Positions 45,962-56,277 of a stretch of DNA of 64,000 nt are shown here, piece by piece; position 1 is the stretch's first letter; each line of letters starts with the position of its first letter. The DNA is from Shewanella yunxiaonensis (GTDB lineage Bacteria; Pseudomonadota; Gammaproteobacteria; Enterobacterales; Shewanellaceae), in contig NZ_CP073587.1 in NCBI RefSeq assembly GCF_018223345.1, forward strand, positions 1,213,001 through 1,277,000, given 5' to 3'. The notes below the pieces were generated by a model. It ran no database searches. It was not told where the DNA came from and saw nothing but the letters and a program-made list of their open reading frames with translations. Position numbers and translations under genes: made by a program.

Positions 45962-45982
45962 GGGGGGCTGCTGCCAGCCCCC
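45962..45982 (-). promoter_or_regulatory. Intercistronic hairpin between dctP and dctQM
   Basis: GGGGGCTG (45963-45970) and CAGCCCCC (45975-45982) form a strong G+C stem with a 4-base loop in the 49-base gap between the dctP stop and dctQ start. No T tract follows. Such a hairpin could protect dctP mRNA 3' ends and lower permease expression relative to the binding protein. Confidence 0.6.
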
Positions 45983-45990
45983 AGACAACT

Positions 45991-47022
<1,032 letters not shown>

Positions 47023-47123
47023 TTAATCCTTCTGATTTATATGTTTTCCAGATACGAGCCCCATAAAATCCGTATCTGTACCCGGGAAAACAGCTTTATT
47101 TCCCAATGGTTGCCCTGACTAAA

Positions 47124-47139
47124 GGCAAGTTGCGCGCCA
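47124..47139 (-). promoter_or_regulatory. Sigma-54 promoter of dctPQM
   Basis: Read on the minus strand this is TGGCGCG, four bases, TTGCC, matching the -24/-12 consensus TGGCACG-N4-TTGC at all but one position with exact spacing. It lies about 105 bases before the dctP start, next to genes for the sigma-54 activator DctD. Confidence 0.75.
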
Positions 47140-47216
47140 ATTTGTTAACTTTCCTGTAACTTATTGGTTCTTAAAGTGTAGATTGTTTGACGTATGTCAC
47201 ATGTAAAATATATATG

Positions 47217-47234
47217 TGTGAGAAATGGCTCACA
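47217..47234. promoter_or_regulatory. TGTGAG-N6-CTCACA inverted repeat
   Basis: A perfect 6-bp inverted repeat with a 6-base spacer, about 80 bases upstream of the dctP -24 element. It resembles a CRP half-site pair but with two extra bases between TGTGA and TCACA. It is more likely an activator (DctD) site, but this is unproven. Confidence 0.45.
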
Positions 47235-47246
47235 TTTAAATGGTCG

Positions 47247-47266
47247 ATGGGTGGAATTCCACCCAT
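47247..47266. promoter_or_regulatory. 20-bp perfect palindrome upstream of dctP
   Basis: ATGGGTGGAATTCCACCCAT reads identically on both strands. It is placed about 110 bases upstream of the dctP sigma-54 promoter, as expected of an enhancer bound by a dimeric activator such as DctD. It also lies between dctP and gltX. Confidence 0.55.
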
Positions 47267-47409
47267 TTAACTGCGCAATAGCAATGAGGTATCACCAAGA
47301 TATCGCTACGGTTTGATCTTTCCCCTTTGTTGCCAGGGCTGGTAGAATAAGCGCTCTTTTTTCACTCGCCTGTGAACAGGCTCCTTATCAATAAGGTTTG
47401 TGTTCGATT

Positions 47410-48819
47410 ATGACCACCAAGACGCGTTTTGCTCCTAGCCCAACCGGCTATTTACATGTGGGCGGTGCCCGTACAGCTCTTTATTCCTGGCTTCATGCAC
47501 GGGCCAATAAGGGTGAGTTTGTACTGCGTATTGAGGATACGGATCTGGAGCGTTCAACCCAGGCAGCAGTGGATGCCATTCTTGAAGGTATGGAATGGCT
47601 TGGCCTGAATTGGGACGAAGGCCCTTATTACCAGACCAAGCGTTTTGACCGTTACAATGAAGTGATTGCAAAACTGCTGGAAGAGGGTAAAGCCTACAAG
47701 TGTTACTGCTCCAAAGAACGTTTGGAAACGCTACGTGAAGAGCAGGCCGCTAAAGGTGAACGTCAGAAATATGATGGCTGCTGTCGTGATGCCGCTCCGC
47801 GTGACACCGACGAGCCTTACGTAATCCGATTTAAAATGCCACAAGAAGGCAGCGTGGTGTTTGATGACCACGTGCGTGGCCGCATTGAAATTGCCAACGA
47901 AGAATTGGATGACTTGATCATCGCACGTAGTGATGGCACTCCAACCTATAACTTCTGTGTGGTAGTGGACGACTGGGATATGGGGATCACCTGTGTGATC
48001 CGTGGTGAAGACCATATCAACAATACACCGAAACAGATCAATATATTGAAAGCACTGGGCGCTCCTATTCCTGAGTACGCACATGTGTCCATGATCCTTG
48101 GTGATGATGGTGCCAAATTGTCAAAACGTCATGGTGCAGTCAGTGTGATGCAATATCGTGACGATGGCTATCTGCCGGAAGCATTGTTGAACTACCTGGT
48201 ACGTTTGGGTTGGTCCCATGGCGATCAGGAGATCTTTTCTCTTGATGAGATGGTGCAGTACTTCAAGCTGGATGACATCAACAAAGCCGCATCTGCTTTC
48301 AATACCGAGAAACTGCAATGGCTGAACCAGCATTACATGAAGACGCTGGACTCTGAGTATGTTGCCGGTTTCTTGCAATGGCATATGCAGGATCAAAAGA
48401 TTGATACCAGCAATGGTCCAGCATTGTCTGCTGTTGTGACTGCTTTGGCAGAACGTAGCAAAACATTGAAGGAGATGGCTGAGCATAGCCGCTACTTCTA
48501 TGAAGACTTTGCTGAGTTTGAAGAAGTCGCTGCCAAAAAGCATCTACGTGGGGTGGCGCTGGAGCCATTAAAATTGGTGCAGCAGAAGCTAGCCGCTTTA
48601 CCCGAATGGACTCAGGAAGCGGTGCATCAGGCCATTGAAGAAACCGCGACAGAACTCGATGTGGGTATGGGTAAAGTGGGTATGCCACTGCGTGTTGCCG
48701 TGACTGGTGTCGGCCAATCTCCATCCTTAGATATTACGCTGTTTCTTATCGGAAAAGCGCGCTGCGAGCAAAGAATCTCCAAAGCGGTTGAATTTGTAGC
48801 AGCCAGATTAAATTCCTAA
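47410..48819 (+). CDS. gltX: Glutamyl-tRNA synthetase
   Basis: 469 residues (E. coli 471). '[24 protein letters not shown]' contains the HIGH-type motif and '[13 protein letters not shown]' the KMSKS-type loop. Four cysteines in 'CYCSKERL...YDGCC' mark the zinc-binding insertion. It charges tRNA-Glu, and five tRNA-Glu genes follow directly. ATG 47410 is used; the TTG four codons upstream is less likely. The gene is divergent from dctP. Confidence 0.96.
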   Translation: MTTKTRFAPSPTGYLHVGGARTALYSWLHARANKGEFVLRIEDTDLERSTQAAVDAILEGMEWLGLNWDEGPYYQTKRFDRYNEVIAKLLEEGKAYKCYCSKERLETLREEQAAKGERQKYDGCCRDAAPRDTDEPYVIRFKMPQEGSVVFDDHVRGRIEIANEELDDLIIARSDGTPTYNFCVVVDDWDMGITCVIRGEDHINNTPKQINILKALGAPIPEYAHVSMILGDDGAKLSKRHGAVSVMQYRDDGYLPEALLNYLVRLGWSHGDQEIFSLDEMVQYFKLDDINKAASAFNTEKLQWLNQHYMKTLDSEYVAGFLQWHMQDQKIDTSNGPALSAVVTALAERSKTLKEMAEHSRYFYEDFAEFEEVAAKKHLRGVALEPLKLVQQKLAALPEWTQEAVHQAIEETATELDVGMGKVGMPLRVAVTGVGQSPSLDITLFLIGKARCEQRISKAVEFVAARLNS

Positions 48820-48827
48820 AAAATGCG

Positions 48828-48856
48828 TTGACACATTTGGGTGTGCTGCATAGAAT
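48828..48856 (+). promoter_or_regulatory. Strong sigma-70 promoter of the tRNA cluster
   Basis: TTGACA (48828-48833), exactly 17 bases, TAGAAT (48851-48856), followed by the G+C-rich discriminator GCGCCTCGC, typical of stringently controlled stable-RNA promoters. It begins 9 bases after the gltX stop and precedes the first tRNA by 63 bases. Confidence 0.85.
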
Positions 48857-48919
48857 GCGCCTCGCACTTGGGACATGGGTGACAGTTCGCTGTAGCATGC
48901 TCAAATGTTTAAGAGATTA

Positions 48920-48995
<76 letters not shown>

Positions 48996-49009
48996 ATTTC
49001 TTATTCAGG

Positions 49010-49025
49010 GTCCTTCGGGATGCCA
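49010..49025 (+). other. Collapsed tRNA-Glu remnant (mini-hairpin), copy 1
   Basis: GTCCTTCGGGATGCCA keeps the first four and last eight bases of the tRNA-Glu gene joined by TTCG. It occupies the position of a tRNA-Glu: CAGG precedes it and the same 89-base spacer follows. It forms a very stable C(UUCG)G tetraloop and may be a processing signal or an internal-deletion relic. Confidence 0.6.
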
Positions 49026-49114
49026 ATTTTACTGATACAGCCTTATATCGGTGGAATAAAGGAGTCAGCAGGTTTCATACCGCCTCAGGAAACAGAGTAA
49101 AGTTTCAGTCCAGG

Positions 49115-49190
49115 GTCCCCTTCGTCTAGAGGCCTAGGACACCGCCCTTTCACGGCGGTAACAGGGGTTCGAATCCCCTAGGGGATGCCA
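49115..49190 (+). tRNA. tRNA-Glu (TTC), copy 1
   Basis: 76 bases with encoded CCA. The anticodon is TTC in CCCTTTCACG; the T-arm is GGTTCGAATCC. The acceptor stem starts with a G1-T72 wobble pair (GTCCCCT against AGGGGAT), discriminator G. Confidence 0.96.
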
Positions 49191-49279
49191 ATTTTACTGA
49201 TACAGCCTTATATCGGTGAAATAAAAGAGTCAGCAGGTTTCATACCGCCTCAGGAAACAGAGTAAAGTTTCAGTCCAGG

Positions 49280-49355
49280 GTCCCCTTCGTCTAGAGGCCT
49301 AGGACACCGCCCTTTCACGGCGGTAACAGGGGTTCGAATCCCCTAGGGGATGCCA
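49280..49355 (+). tRNA. tRNA-Glu (TTC), copy 2
   Basis: Identical in sequence to copy 1, 165 bases downstream, in the second tandem unit. Encoded CCA and the G1-T72 wobble are kept. Confidence 0.96.
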
Positions 49356-49444
49356 ATTTTACTGATACAGCCTTATATCGGTGAAATAAAAGAGTCAGCA
49401 GGTTTCATACCGCCTCAGGAAACAGAGTAAAGTTTCAGTCCAGG

Positions 49445-49520
49445 GTCCCCTTCGTCTAGAGGCCTAGGACACCGCCCTTTCACGGCGGTAACAGGGGTTC
49501 GAATCCCCTAGGGGATGCCA
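49445..49520 (+). tRNA. tRNA-Glu (TTC), copy 3
   Basis: Identical to copies 1 and 2, in the third 165-base unit. Confidence 0.96.
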
Positions 49521-49609
49521 ATTTTACTGATACAGCCTTATATCGGTGAAATAAAAGAGTCAGCAGGTTTCATACCGCCTCAGGAAACAGAGTAAAGTTT
49601 CAGTCCAGG

Positions 49610-49685
49610 GTCCCCTTCGTCTAGAGGCCTAGGACACCGCCCTTTCACGGCGGTAACAGGGGTTCGAATCCCCTAGGGGATGCCA
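49610..49685 (+). tRNA. tRNA-Glu (TTC), copy 4
   Basis: Identical to copies 1-3, in the fourth tandem unit; a different spacer of 26 bases separates it from the second tRNA-Ala. Confidence 0.96.
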
Positions 49686-49711
49686 AAACCGATTTTCGGA
49701 ACAAGAATTTC

Positions 49712-49787
<76 letters not shown>

Positions 49788-49801
49788 ATTGCTTATTCAG
49801 G

Positions 49802-49817
49802 GTCCTTCGGGATGCCA
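49802..49817 (+). other. Collapsed tRNA-Glu remnant (mini-hairpin), copy 2
   Basis: The same 16 bases as at 49010-49025, again directly after a tRNA-Ala and before a spacer plus tRNA-Glu. Identity of the two copies points to duplication or conversion of the whole Ala-remnant-Glu segment. Confidence 0.6.
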
Positions 49818-49906
49818 ATTTTACTGATACAGCCTTATATCAGTAAAATAAAAGAGTCAGCAGGTTTCATACCGCCTCAGGAAACAGAGTAAAGTTTCGG
49901 TCCAGT

Positions 49907-49982
49907 GTCCCCTTCGTCTAGAGGCCTAGGACACCGCCCTTTCACGGCGGTAACAGGGGTTCGAATCCCCTAGGGGATGCCA
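49907..49982 (+). tRNA. tRNA-Glu (TTC), copy 5
   Basis: The same 76-base tRNA-Glu as copies 1-4. Its spacer has diverged at several positions (for example CAGTAAAATAAAAGA), showing it is outside the recently homogenised four-unit array. Confidence 0.96.
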
Positions 49983-50009
49983 ATTCACTTCCGTCTGGGA
50001 TCTGAATTT

Positions 50010-50085
<76 letters not shown>

Positions 50086-50095
50086 ACACATAATG

Positions 50096-50117
50096 AACCG
50101 CCTCAGGCGGTTTTTTT
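50096..50117 (+). terminator. Terminator of the tRNA cluster
   Basis: AACCGCC (50096-50102), loop TCA, GGCGGTT (50106-50112) and a T run. It closes the eight-tRNA transcript. Confidence 0.92.
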
Positions 50118-50244
50118 ATGCCTGCGATTTAGTTCGAGCCCATTTTATATCAGTTGCTAAAAAGCCCCGTATTGTTGGGTTTAATGTGATAGTGGGCCTC
50201 CAATTTTAGCAATTATGCTGAGATTAAGTTTGGACAGGAGGTGA

Positions 50245-50515
50245 GCTACCGCGTTTATTCAAGCGCCGGGTATCGATTTATGCAAGCCAACCTTTGCTAT
50301 TGTCTATTATGACCTCTCTGGCCTGATCGTTCTTCGTAAAAAAGCTTCCCAAAAACAGACCATTGAATTTCTGCATCTGTCATCCCAAACCACTAGCAGC
50401 CTTGGGAATACTTAACTCGTTAATTAGGGTCTTTTATCTATCGTGCTCGAGGACTGCGGGTTACGGTGTGAGAGTGATTTCAACTAAAGAACATCCGCTC
50501 AAAATAGACAACTGA
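50245..50515 (+). pseudogene. Decayed IS110-family transposase N-terminus
   Basis: In frame from about 50245, translation gives 'GIDLCKPTFAIVYYDLSG' then 'LIVLRKKASQKQTIEFLHL', matching the start of IS110/IS1328-type transposases (usually GIDLAK-x-x-F ... G-x-x-V-x-R-K-K-x-x-R ... LL-x-F). A stop occurs at 50413. Further on, in another frame, 'GYGVRVISTKEHPLKIDN' resembles the following 'GH-x-V-x-x-I-x-P-x-x-V-K-P' block. No catalytic C-terminus or element ends are visible. It lies between the tRNA cluster and the RND operon, a likely old insertion site. Confidence 0.5.
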
Positions 50516-50836
50516 AATGTAAATTATCACATACCGCGGTAGATAGGTTTTTAAGTTCAGTTTCTCATTATTTTTTGCATCTTTTTGCGGTTTCGTTCGT
50601 CTTCCTAAATGAGACTTTATTGGCGTTGAGCTCTATTTATAAAGATACGAATGCATTGATAGCGAGAGAGTTTGGCATAGAGATTGAAAATCTATTCAGC
50701 AACGACCACCGCCTTTCTTTTGCTCTTCTTGAAGTATCGAGAGTTACCTTTAAGGAATACTCATCGCTTGCATGTAGTTGTGGAACGAAAGCTCAACATG
50801 CAATCGCCATCATATGAATACTTTTCCGGGAAGCCT
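50516..50836. other. Region upstream of the RND efflux operon
   Basis: About 320 bases with no convincing gene. An 80-codon open frame at 50575-50817 lacks a ribosome site and any recognisable domain. The promoter of the efflux operon should be here, but no strong -35/-10 pair stands out. Confidence 0.4.
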
Positions 50837-52141
50837 ATGAATTATAAAAAATGTTCCTTAATTTTTGTCCTCACATTAGGAATATTAAACTGCACGCTAA
50901 CAGCAAAGTCTTTGGGTAGTGAATTGGGCGATCTGTTACGGGCGACATTGGATAACCCGTCAGTATTATCGTCACGTCTTCAATCTGAGGCTGCTAGGCT
51001 CCAGATTGATGCTGCTAGGGGAAAATTTTATGGTCAGGCAGCTGTTGGGTATGACCAACGTCGCTATGAGGGCCCTCATGTGGTTGGCTATTACGCGCCG
51101 GGGACGCTACCAGACCCATTGATTGACAATAATGTTACTGTGTTGAGTATCTCCTATCGTCTGCCTCTCGACATCTTTGGGCAGATCGCAGCGAGCGTTG
51201 ATAATGCCAACAACCAAGCTGTGGCTGCACATCTGCTATACCGGCGACAGCAACTTAGAAAACTACATCAAACTCTTGGGGCTTATTACACATTATATGC
51301 GTTGAAGAAACGTAAACTGGCCTTATTAGCCTATAAGGGACAGGTTGAGCGTATGCACAAACGTTTGACAGAAGAAGTCGCACTTGGACGTTCCGCACAT
51401 GTTCAGTTGACTTATGCTGAAAGTCAGCTCGCCCGTCTGCTGTCAGATGAAACTCAAATTCAAGGGGATATCTTTGCAACGCAAGCTAGTCTGTCAGAAT
51501 CCAGCGGAAAGCCAAACGTTATTGTAGAGGCCGAAGTGCTTGTCCCTGAATTAACAAATACGTCGGTTCAGGACGCGTTGACTGTCAAGATCGCCAAGGC
51601 GGCAGAGCAGAGTGCCCAATCTGCAGTCAAAGAAGCTCGCGCTAATTTAATGCCACAGGTGTCTCTGGATGGCAATTTCGGAAAGAACTATGCGGGAAAT
51701 GGAGACTCACGTGATACATGGAGCATAGGTATTAACATTAGCTTACCTTTTGGTGTAAGCAGCTATCGTCAACTTGATGCTGTGCGTGCTTCTGCTAAGG
51801 CCTCACAGGAGGCAACTCGAGCGACTTTACGCGAAGCGGAAGCAGCATATAGCAGTCTTTCAGCGCAATACGACATGGCAAGAACCGAGATTGTTGCCTT
51901 GGAAAAGGAAGTTGTTTACCGCAGTGAACTCGTCAAAGTAGAACGAAAAATGCACAGTCTAGGGAGTCAAACGATGGAGAATCTGTTCCGTCATGAAGAC
52001 GACCTGTTGGAAGCGGAAACTCGTTTAGCACAGGCGCAAGCAAAGGCTGTGGCGGCTTGGTCGGGGATACAGATGCTGATTGGAACCAAACCGAACGCTT
52101 ATATTGCTGCTTTGGAAACAATATCCGCGGACAGGGAATGA
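50837..52141 (+). CDS. TolC-family outer-membrane efflux protein
   Basis: 434 residues. A signal peptide ('YKKCSLIFVLTLGILNCTLTAKS') is followed by two long helical repeats, with 'LPLDIFGQIAASVDNANNQAVAAHLLYRRQQLRKL' in the first and 'ISLPFGVSSYRQLDAVRASAKASQEATRATLREAEAAYSSL' in the second, as in OEP proteins. It would form the trimeric exit duct for the RND pump encoded next. ATG 50837 begins the signal peptide; the open frame extends 51 codons upstream with no similarity. Its TGA adjoins the adaptor ATG without a gap. Confidence 0.88.
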   Translation: MNYKKCSLIFVLTLGILNCTLTAKSLGSELGDLLRATLDNPSVLSSRLQSEAARLQIDAARGKFYGQAAVGYDQRRYEGPHVVGYYAPGTLPDPLIDNNVTVLSISYRLPLDIFGQIAASVDNANNQAVAAHLLYRRQQLRKLHQTLGAYYTLYALKKRKLALLAYKGQVERMHKRLTEEVALGRSAHVQLTYAESQLARLLSDETQIQGDIFATQASLSESSGKPNVIVEAEVLVPELTNTSVQDALTVKIAKAAEQSAQSAVKEARANLMPQVSLDGNFGKNYAGNGDSRDTWSIGINISLPFGVSSYRQLDAVRASAKASQEATRATLREAEAAYSSLSAQYDMARTEIVALEKEVVYRSELVKVERKMHSLGSQTMENLFRHEDDLLEAETRLAQAQAKAVAAWSGIQMLIGTKPNAYIAALETISADRE

Positions 52142-53188
52142 ATGACTATGAAAATTCCAATTAAAATAATCGTTTTATTGCTTGTAATCATTGGTGTTGG
52201 TGTCGGTTTGGTACTCAAAAAGAAAGCGCAACTGGCTGCTGAACCTATGCCAGTCATCACTCCACTGGTCATTTCTCGCGTTGAAATCCGCCCATCGAAG
52301 GTTGTATTGACACAATCATCCATAGCCGAAGTGTTGGCCGTTCACGATACCGTGTTATCGAGTCGGTTGACGGGTTATGTCACGGTATTGCCTTTTTTTG
52401 AAGGGGACCGATTCAAACGCGGTGCTTTGCTGGCCAAGCTCGATATGAGCACATCCGGCGATGTCTTGTCACAAAGTAACTCTCTCAATACTGATCTCGC
52501 CGCTTCTGAAAGTGCTTTCGTTGCAGCACAAGAAAAATTGAGGCGTTCAAAGGCATTACATGAACTAGGTGGAATATCCACCGAACAATTACAGTTCGAT
52601 GAAGCTGCTGCTGCAGCCGCGCGTGTGCGATTGGAGATTGCTCGTGAAAACCTGCGCAATGCCACGCTGGTTGCACCGTTCGATGGCATAGTCAGCCAGC
52701 GTCTCGCTCAACCCGGTGATTTGGCCACCCCAGGCAAGCCGCTGCTGAAAATCACTGATCCGCGGGCCGGCATGCGTCTGGTCGTCAATATGCCGGAACA
52801 AGTTGTGCCCGTGGCACTTACCGCTCAGGGACGGACTTTACCACTAACATCTTGGCCGGAAGCTTCTGAACAGGGTTCTCGACGGTTCGAGGCGCGTGCA
52901 GTGATGGATGGTCTGCTTCCGGGGAGCAGGACTGCTGTAAAAGTCGTGTTGTTTTCAGGAACGGGTTTATTGATCCCTCAGGGCTGTACTGTGAGTAGCA
53001 ACGGAAACCGTGCCACTGTTATGTATATCAAAGGAGAAAAACTAATACCGCTTGATCTTGATATCCAGGCCGAAGGGGAAGAAGGAATGGTTACTCAAGA
53101 CCCGCGGGTAAATGGAGCTTTAGCGTGCGCAAGCCCTGACATTCTAGCGCGTCTACAGGCAGGCGCTCCGTTTATGGTTGGTAAGTAA
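52142..53188 (+). CDS. RND efflux periplasmic adaptor (membrane fusion protein)
   Basis: 348 residues with one N-terminal membrane anchor, a split lipoyl domain ('RLTGYVTVLPFFEGDRFKRGALLAKLD' and 'ATLVAPFDGIVSQRLAQPGDLATPGKPLLKI'), a short helical hairpin and beta-barrel region. It bridges the inner-membrane pump and the TolC-like duct. The start directly follows the outer-membrane gene and two bases separate it from the pump gene, so the three form one operon. Confidence 0.9.
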   Translation: MTMKIPIKIIVLLLVIIGVGVGLVLKKKAQLAAEPMPVITPLVISRVEIRPSKVVLTQSSIAEVLAVHDTVLSSRLTGYVTVLPFFEGDRFKRGALLAKLDMSTSGDVLSQSNSLNTDLAASESAFVAAQEKLRRSKALHELGGISTEQLQFDEAAAAAARVRLEIARENLRNATLVAPFDGIVSQRLAQPGDLATPGKPLLKITDPRAGMRLVVNMPEQVVPVALTAQGRTLPLTSWPEASEQGSRRFEARAVMDGLLPGSRTAVKVVLFSGTGLLIPQGCTVSSNGNRATVMYIKGEKLIPLDLDIQAEGEEGMVTQDPRVNGALACASPDILARLQAGAPFMVGK

Positions 53189-53190
53189 CT

Positions 53191-56100
53191 ATGCTTTTTG
53201 AATTCTTTTACAAGCGGCCTTTGTTACTGGGAATGATCCTGCTTATCTTTTCACTGCTGGGCATCATCGGTTATCTCAATATGCCCCGCAACATGTTTCC
53301 GGATATTGAACGTCCCCAAGTTACAGTTATCACCGCGCTGCCGGGGGCGTCGGCCTTGACTGTGACTCAAAAAGTGGCGCAACCAATGGAGCAGGAGTTA
53401 TGGTCATTAGCCAAAATCCGTGATGTACAGACTGTCAACAAGAATGAAGTATCGATTGTCCGGACTGAATTTGATTATCAAAAGGGACTGGATGCTGCGC
53501 TCATCGACGTTAACAACGCGCTTTCGCGGGTGCGCTCGAAATTGCCAGTGGATACACCTTCATCGTCAGTATATGCGACTGGTGGTTTCACCAATCCAGT
53601 CATGACTTTAGCGCTTTCTCCAAAACCTGGCAGTGCATTGAATTTAGAAACCGTGCGTCTCATTGCTGAAAATGATATCCGTGCCGCATTCGTAACTCAG
53701 CCACACATTGCCAACGTAGAGGTGTTTGGCGGTTATGAGCCTGCTGTACGTGTGGAATTTGATCCGATGCGGCTTGCCCGTTACCATCTGGATGCGTCGA
53801 AGGCTCAAGATATCCTGACCAAACTAAATCGTGACTGGCCATTAGGGATTGCCAAAAATCATACATCCGCCCTGACAGTGACAGTTTATGGAGAACGGGC
53901 TTCGGTCGATGCCCTCCGCTCATTACCTTTACTTAATGGCGTGCGTCTCGGTGATGTGGCGACACTGTCCTTATCTCATGGCGAACGATTTTCTGCTTAC
54001 CATGGCAACGGCAAAGACGCAATTGCCGTCTCTATTCAGCGGCCCCCGAGTGGTGCTGTGCAAGCGGCAATCGATGATGCGAATGCCGTTATTCCAAGGC
54101 TGCAAGCCCGTTATCCCAATATCGAATTTTCGGTTGCCGATACACAGGGGGAGTTGATCCAAACGTCCAACAGCAACATGGTAGAGGCGCTAAGAGATGC
54201 AATTTTATTTACGAGCGTAGTGATCCTGTTTTTCCTTGGCAATTGGCGGGCAGTCGTAACCGCATTAGTGAGCATTCCACTCGTTTTTTTGGCGACGATG
54301 GGTATCCTTTGGCTGTTGGGACGCGAACTTAATATTCTGGTTATGACCGGAATTATTCTCGCTCTTGGCATGTTAGTCGATGATGCCGTGGTCGTATTGG
54401 AAAACATTGAGCGCCATCTAGGCGCATTGCACGAAAAAGTGGAAGATGCCATTGTTTACGGGACTCGCGAAGTTTTGGGACCGATTTTCATTGGAACACT
54501 CGCCACTGCGGCGGTCATCGCGCCACTGATGGCCGTGGGCGAACTGCCTCAGCAGTTGTTCAAACACCTGATCCTCACTGTAATTATTGCTGTATTTGTT
54601 TCATGGTTTATAGCGGTTACTTTTATTCCACGACTGTCTGCTTTCTGGTATCGCAATGGCTTACCACCTAAGAACACGCTAGAGCGCTTTATGGAAAGAC
54701 TTTACCAGCGTGGTATAGCACCTCATGCCGCCGGTTTTGAAAGACTTCTGTCCTTTTCATTTGCTGGTAGAAAACTTCGTCGATGGTTGTTAATTCTGCC
54801 CGCCTTTGTCCTCCTAGTAGTTAGTTTAAAGATTGTAATGCCCTTGATCGGCCGTGATGCATTACCTCCTATGGATACAGGATTGGTCAAAGTACATGTT
54901 AAATTCAGTGCCAATGATACGGTAGAAAGTGCAGAGAAAAGGCTGACATCATTTGAGGCAGATTTAATGAAAGATCCGCGCATCAAGCGGATATCAGTAG
55001 CCTATGGTTCTGAACCTGGCGTCCTCTCTATGGGGGCTGGGCAATTGCCAGCCGAAGCAATCTACACACTTGCCTATGTCAACCGTCAAGAACGTAAACA
55101 AACTAGTTGGCAAATAGAAGCAAATTTGCGTCAAAAACTGAACGCCTTACCCGGTATTGCATTTGCTGATGTGTTTGATTCTGGTGTAACCGTTCTCTCA
55201 ACAGTCAAGGCCCCTGTTGATATTCGGCTCTATGCAGAGGACTGGCGACAACTCCCGGCGGCGGCTGTTAAGGTTAAGATCGCACTCCAAAAAGTACCGG
55301 GGATAACATCCATCTCTTCAACGTGGGATGCTGATGCCAATGAAGCTCATATTGTTTTTAATGAAGACAAGCTGCGGGCGCTTAACCTGACTCCTGAGGC
55401 CGTCATTTCGCAATTGCCAATCAAAGGAATATCTGGGGCATCATTAAGTAAATTGCCCACAGTGACAGCACTTCCGGTCCGGCTGTATTTTAAGGCGCCT
55501 TACCGAAATGAACCTGAAAATCTGTTGCTATTGCCAATTCAGTTGGCTAACGGAAAGAGTATTCCTCTTGGCCAAGTGGCTCAGGTGGAACGGGTACCTG
55601 GAGTTGCCGTGATTACCACCAATGGTATGCGCTATACGCTTGATATTTTGGCGTATCGTAATACAGCACCGATTAGCTTCATAAAAGATGCAGCGGTACT
55701 TGCAGCAAGCAAGGTTCTTCCCGCTAGCGTAACCTATGCCGAGATGGGCGATGATGCAGAAGGTAGTCAGTCCAGCAAGCGTATGCTAATCGGCCTTGGT
55801 ACCGGAGTGCTACTGTTGTTTGGCATTCTAGTACCGGCCTATCGCAGTTTCAGTCTCGGTGCTTTGTCAGTTTTGATCCTGCCACTGTCAGCTATTGGGG
55901 CAGTATGGGGCTTACTGGCTTTTGGTAAAGCTATGGCTATGCCTGCGATTTTGGGTATTGTTTTGTTGTTTTCCATTGTAATTAAGAACTCAATTCTTAT
56001 GGTGGATTTCATTCGAGAACGCCGGGAGGCCGGTGCGAATGCCTATGACGCGGCCGTAGAAGCAATCCGATTGCGATATCGCCCGATCTTGATGACGGCT

Positions 56101-56277
56101 TTTGGTACAATTGCTGGCATGATCCCCATCGCTATGCAACGTGCTGTCGGTCTAGAGCGTTTATCTCCATTAGCTGATGCTACTATCGGTGGATTACTTG
56201 TTGGCACTGTATTGTCGTTATTTTATCTTCCAATGTTTTACGTATGGCTAACCAACGTTAACAAACCTAGTGAGTAA
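53191..56277 (+). CDS. RND-family efflux transporter permease
   Basis: 1028 residues, standard for AcrB/CusA-type pumps, with twelve spans and two large periplasmic loops. Visible motifs are 'GYLNMPRNMFPDIERPQVTVITALPGASA' and, in span 4, 'GIILALGMLVDDAVVVLENIERHL', containing the proton-relay aspartates. The second half has 'GIVLLFSIVIKNSILMVDFIRERREAG' and 'LRYRPILMTAFGTIAGMIPIAM'. The tandem Asp-Asp in span 4 is typical of proton-driven HAE/HME pumps. Substrate cannot be read from sequence; no metal-binding Met cluster of the CusA type was noticed. No local regulator gene adjoins. Confidence 0.93.
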   Translation: MLFEFFYKRPLLLGMILLIFSLLGIIGYLNMPRNMFPDIERPQVTVITALPGASALTVTQKVAQPMEQELWSLAKIRDVQTVNKNEVSIVRTEFDYQKGLDAALIDVNNALSRVRSKLPVDTPSSSVYATGGFTNPVMTLALSPKPGSALNLETVRLIAENDIRAAFVTQPHIANVEVFGGYEPAVRVEFDPMRLARYHLDASKAQDILTKLNRDWPLGIAKNHTSALTVTVYGERASVDALRSLPLLNGVRLGDVATLSLSHGERFSAYHGNGKDAIAVSIQRPPSGAVQAAIDDANAVIPRLQARYPNIEFSVADTQGELIQTSNSNMVEALRDAILFTSVVILFFLGNWRAVVTALVSIPLVFLATMGILWLLGRELNILVMTGIILALGMLVDDAVVVLENIERHLGALHEKVEDAIVYGTREVLGPIFIGTLATAAVIAPLMAVGELPQQLFKHLILTVIIAVFVSWFIAVTFIPRLSAFWYRNGLPPKNTLERFMERLYQRGIAPHAAGFERLLSFSFAGRKLRRWLLILPAFVLLVVSLKIVMPLIGRDALPPMDTGLVKVHVKFSANDTVESAEKRLTSFEADLMKDPRIKRISVAYGSEPGVLSMGAGQLPAEAIYTLAYVNRQERKQTSWQIEANLRQKLNALPGIAFADVFDSGVTVLSTVKAPVDIRLYAEDWRQLPAAAVKVKIALQKVPGITSISSTWDADANEAHIVFNEDKLRALNLTPEAVISQLPIKGISGASLSKLPTVTALPVRLYFKAPYRNEPENLLLLPIQLANGKSIPLGQVAQVERVPGVAVITTNGMRYTLDILAYRNTAPISFIKDAAVLAASKVLPASVTYAEMGDDAEGSQSSKRMLIGLGTGVLLLFGILVPAYRSFSLGALSVLILPLSAIGAVWGLLAFGKAMAMPAILGIVLLFSIVIKNSILMVDFIRERREAGANAYDAAVEAIRLRYRPILMTAFGTIAGMIPIAMQRAVGLERLSPLADATIGGLLVGTVLSLFYLPMFYVWLTNVNKPSE

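Larger units (their letters stand above)
49026..49685 (+). repeat. Four exact-length tandem 165-bp units, each spacer plus tRNA-Glu
   Basis: Units 49026-49190, 49191-49355, 49356-49520 and 49521-49685 each contain an 89-base spacer and a 76-base tRNA-Glu. Units 2-4 look identical; unit 1 differs at two spacer positions. A fifth, more diverged 165-base unit lies at 49818-49982. Confidence 0.95.

Noticed and set aside
49026..49685. Tandem repeats considered as a CRISPR-like array
   Set aside because: Units are 165 bases and consist of tRNA genes plus uniform spacers; no cas genes.
50575..50817. 80-codon open frame upstream of the TolC-like gene
   Set aside because: No ribosome site, no recognisable domain, overlaps the likely promoter region; treated as chance.
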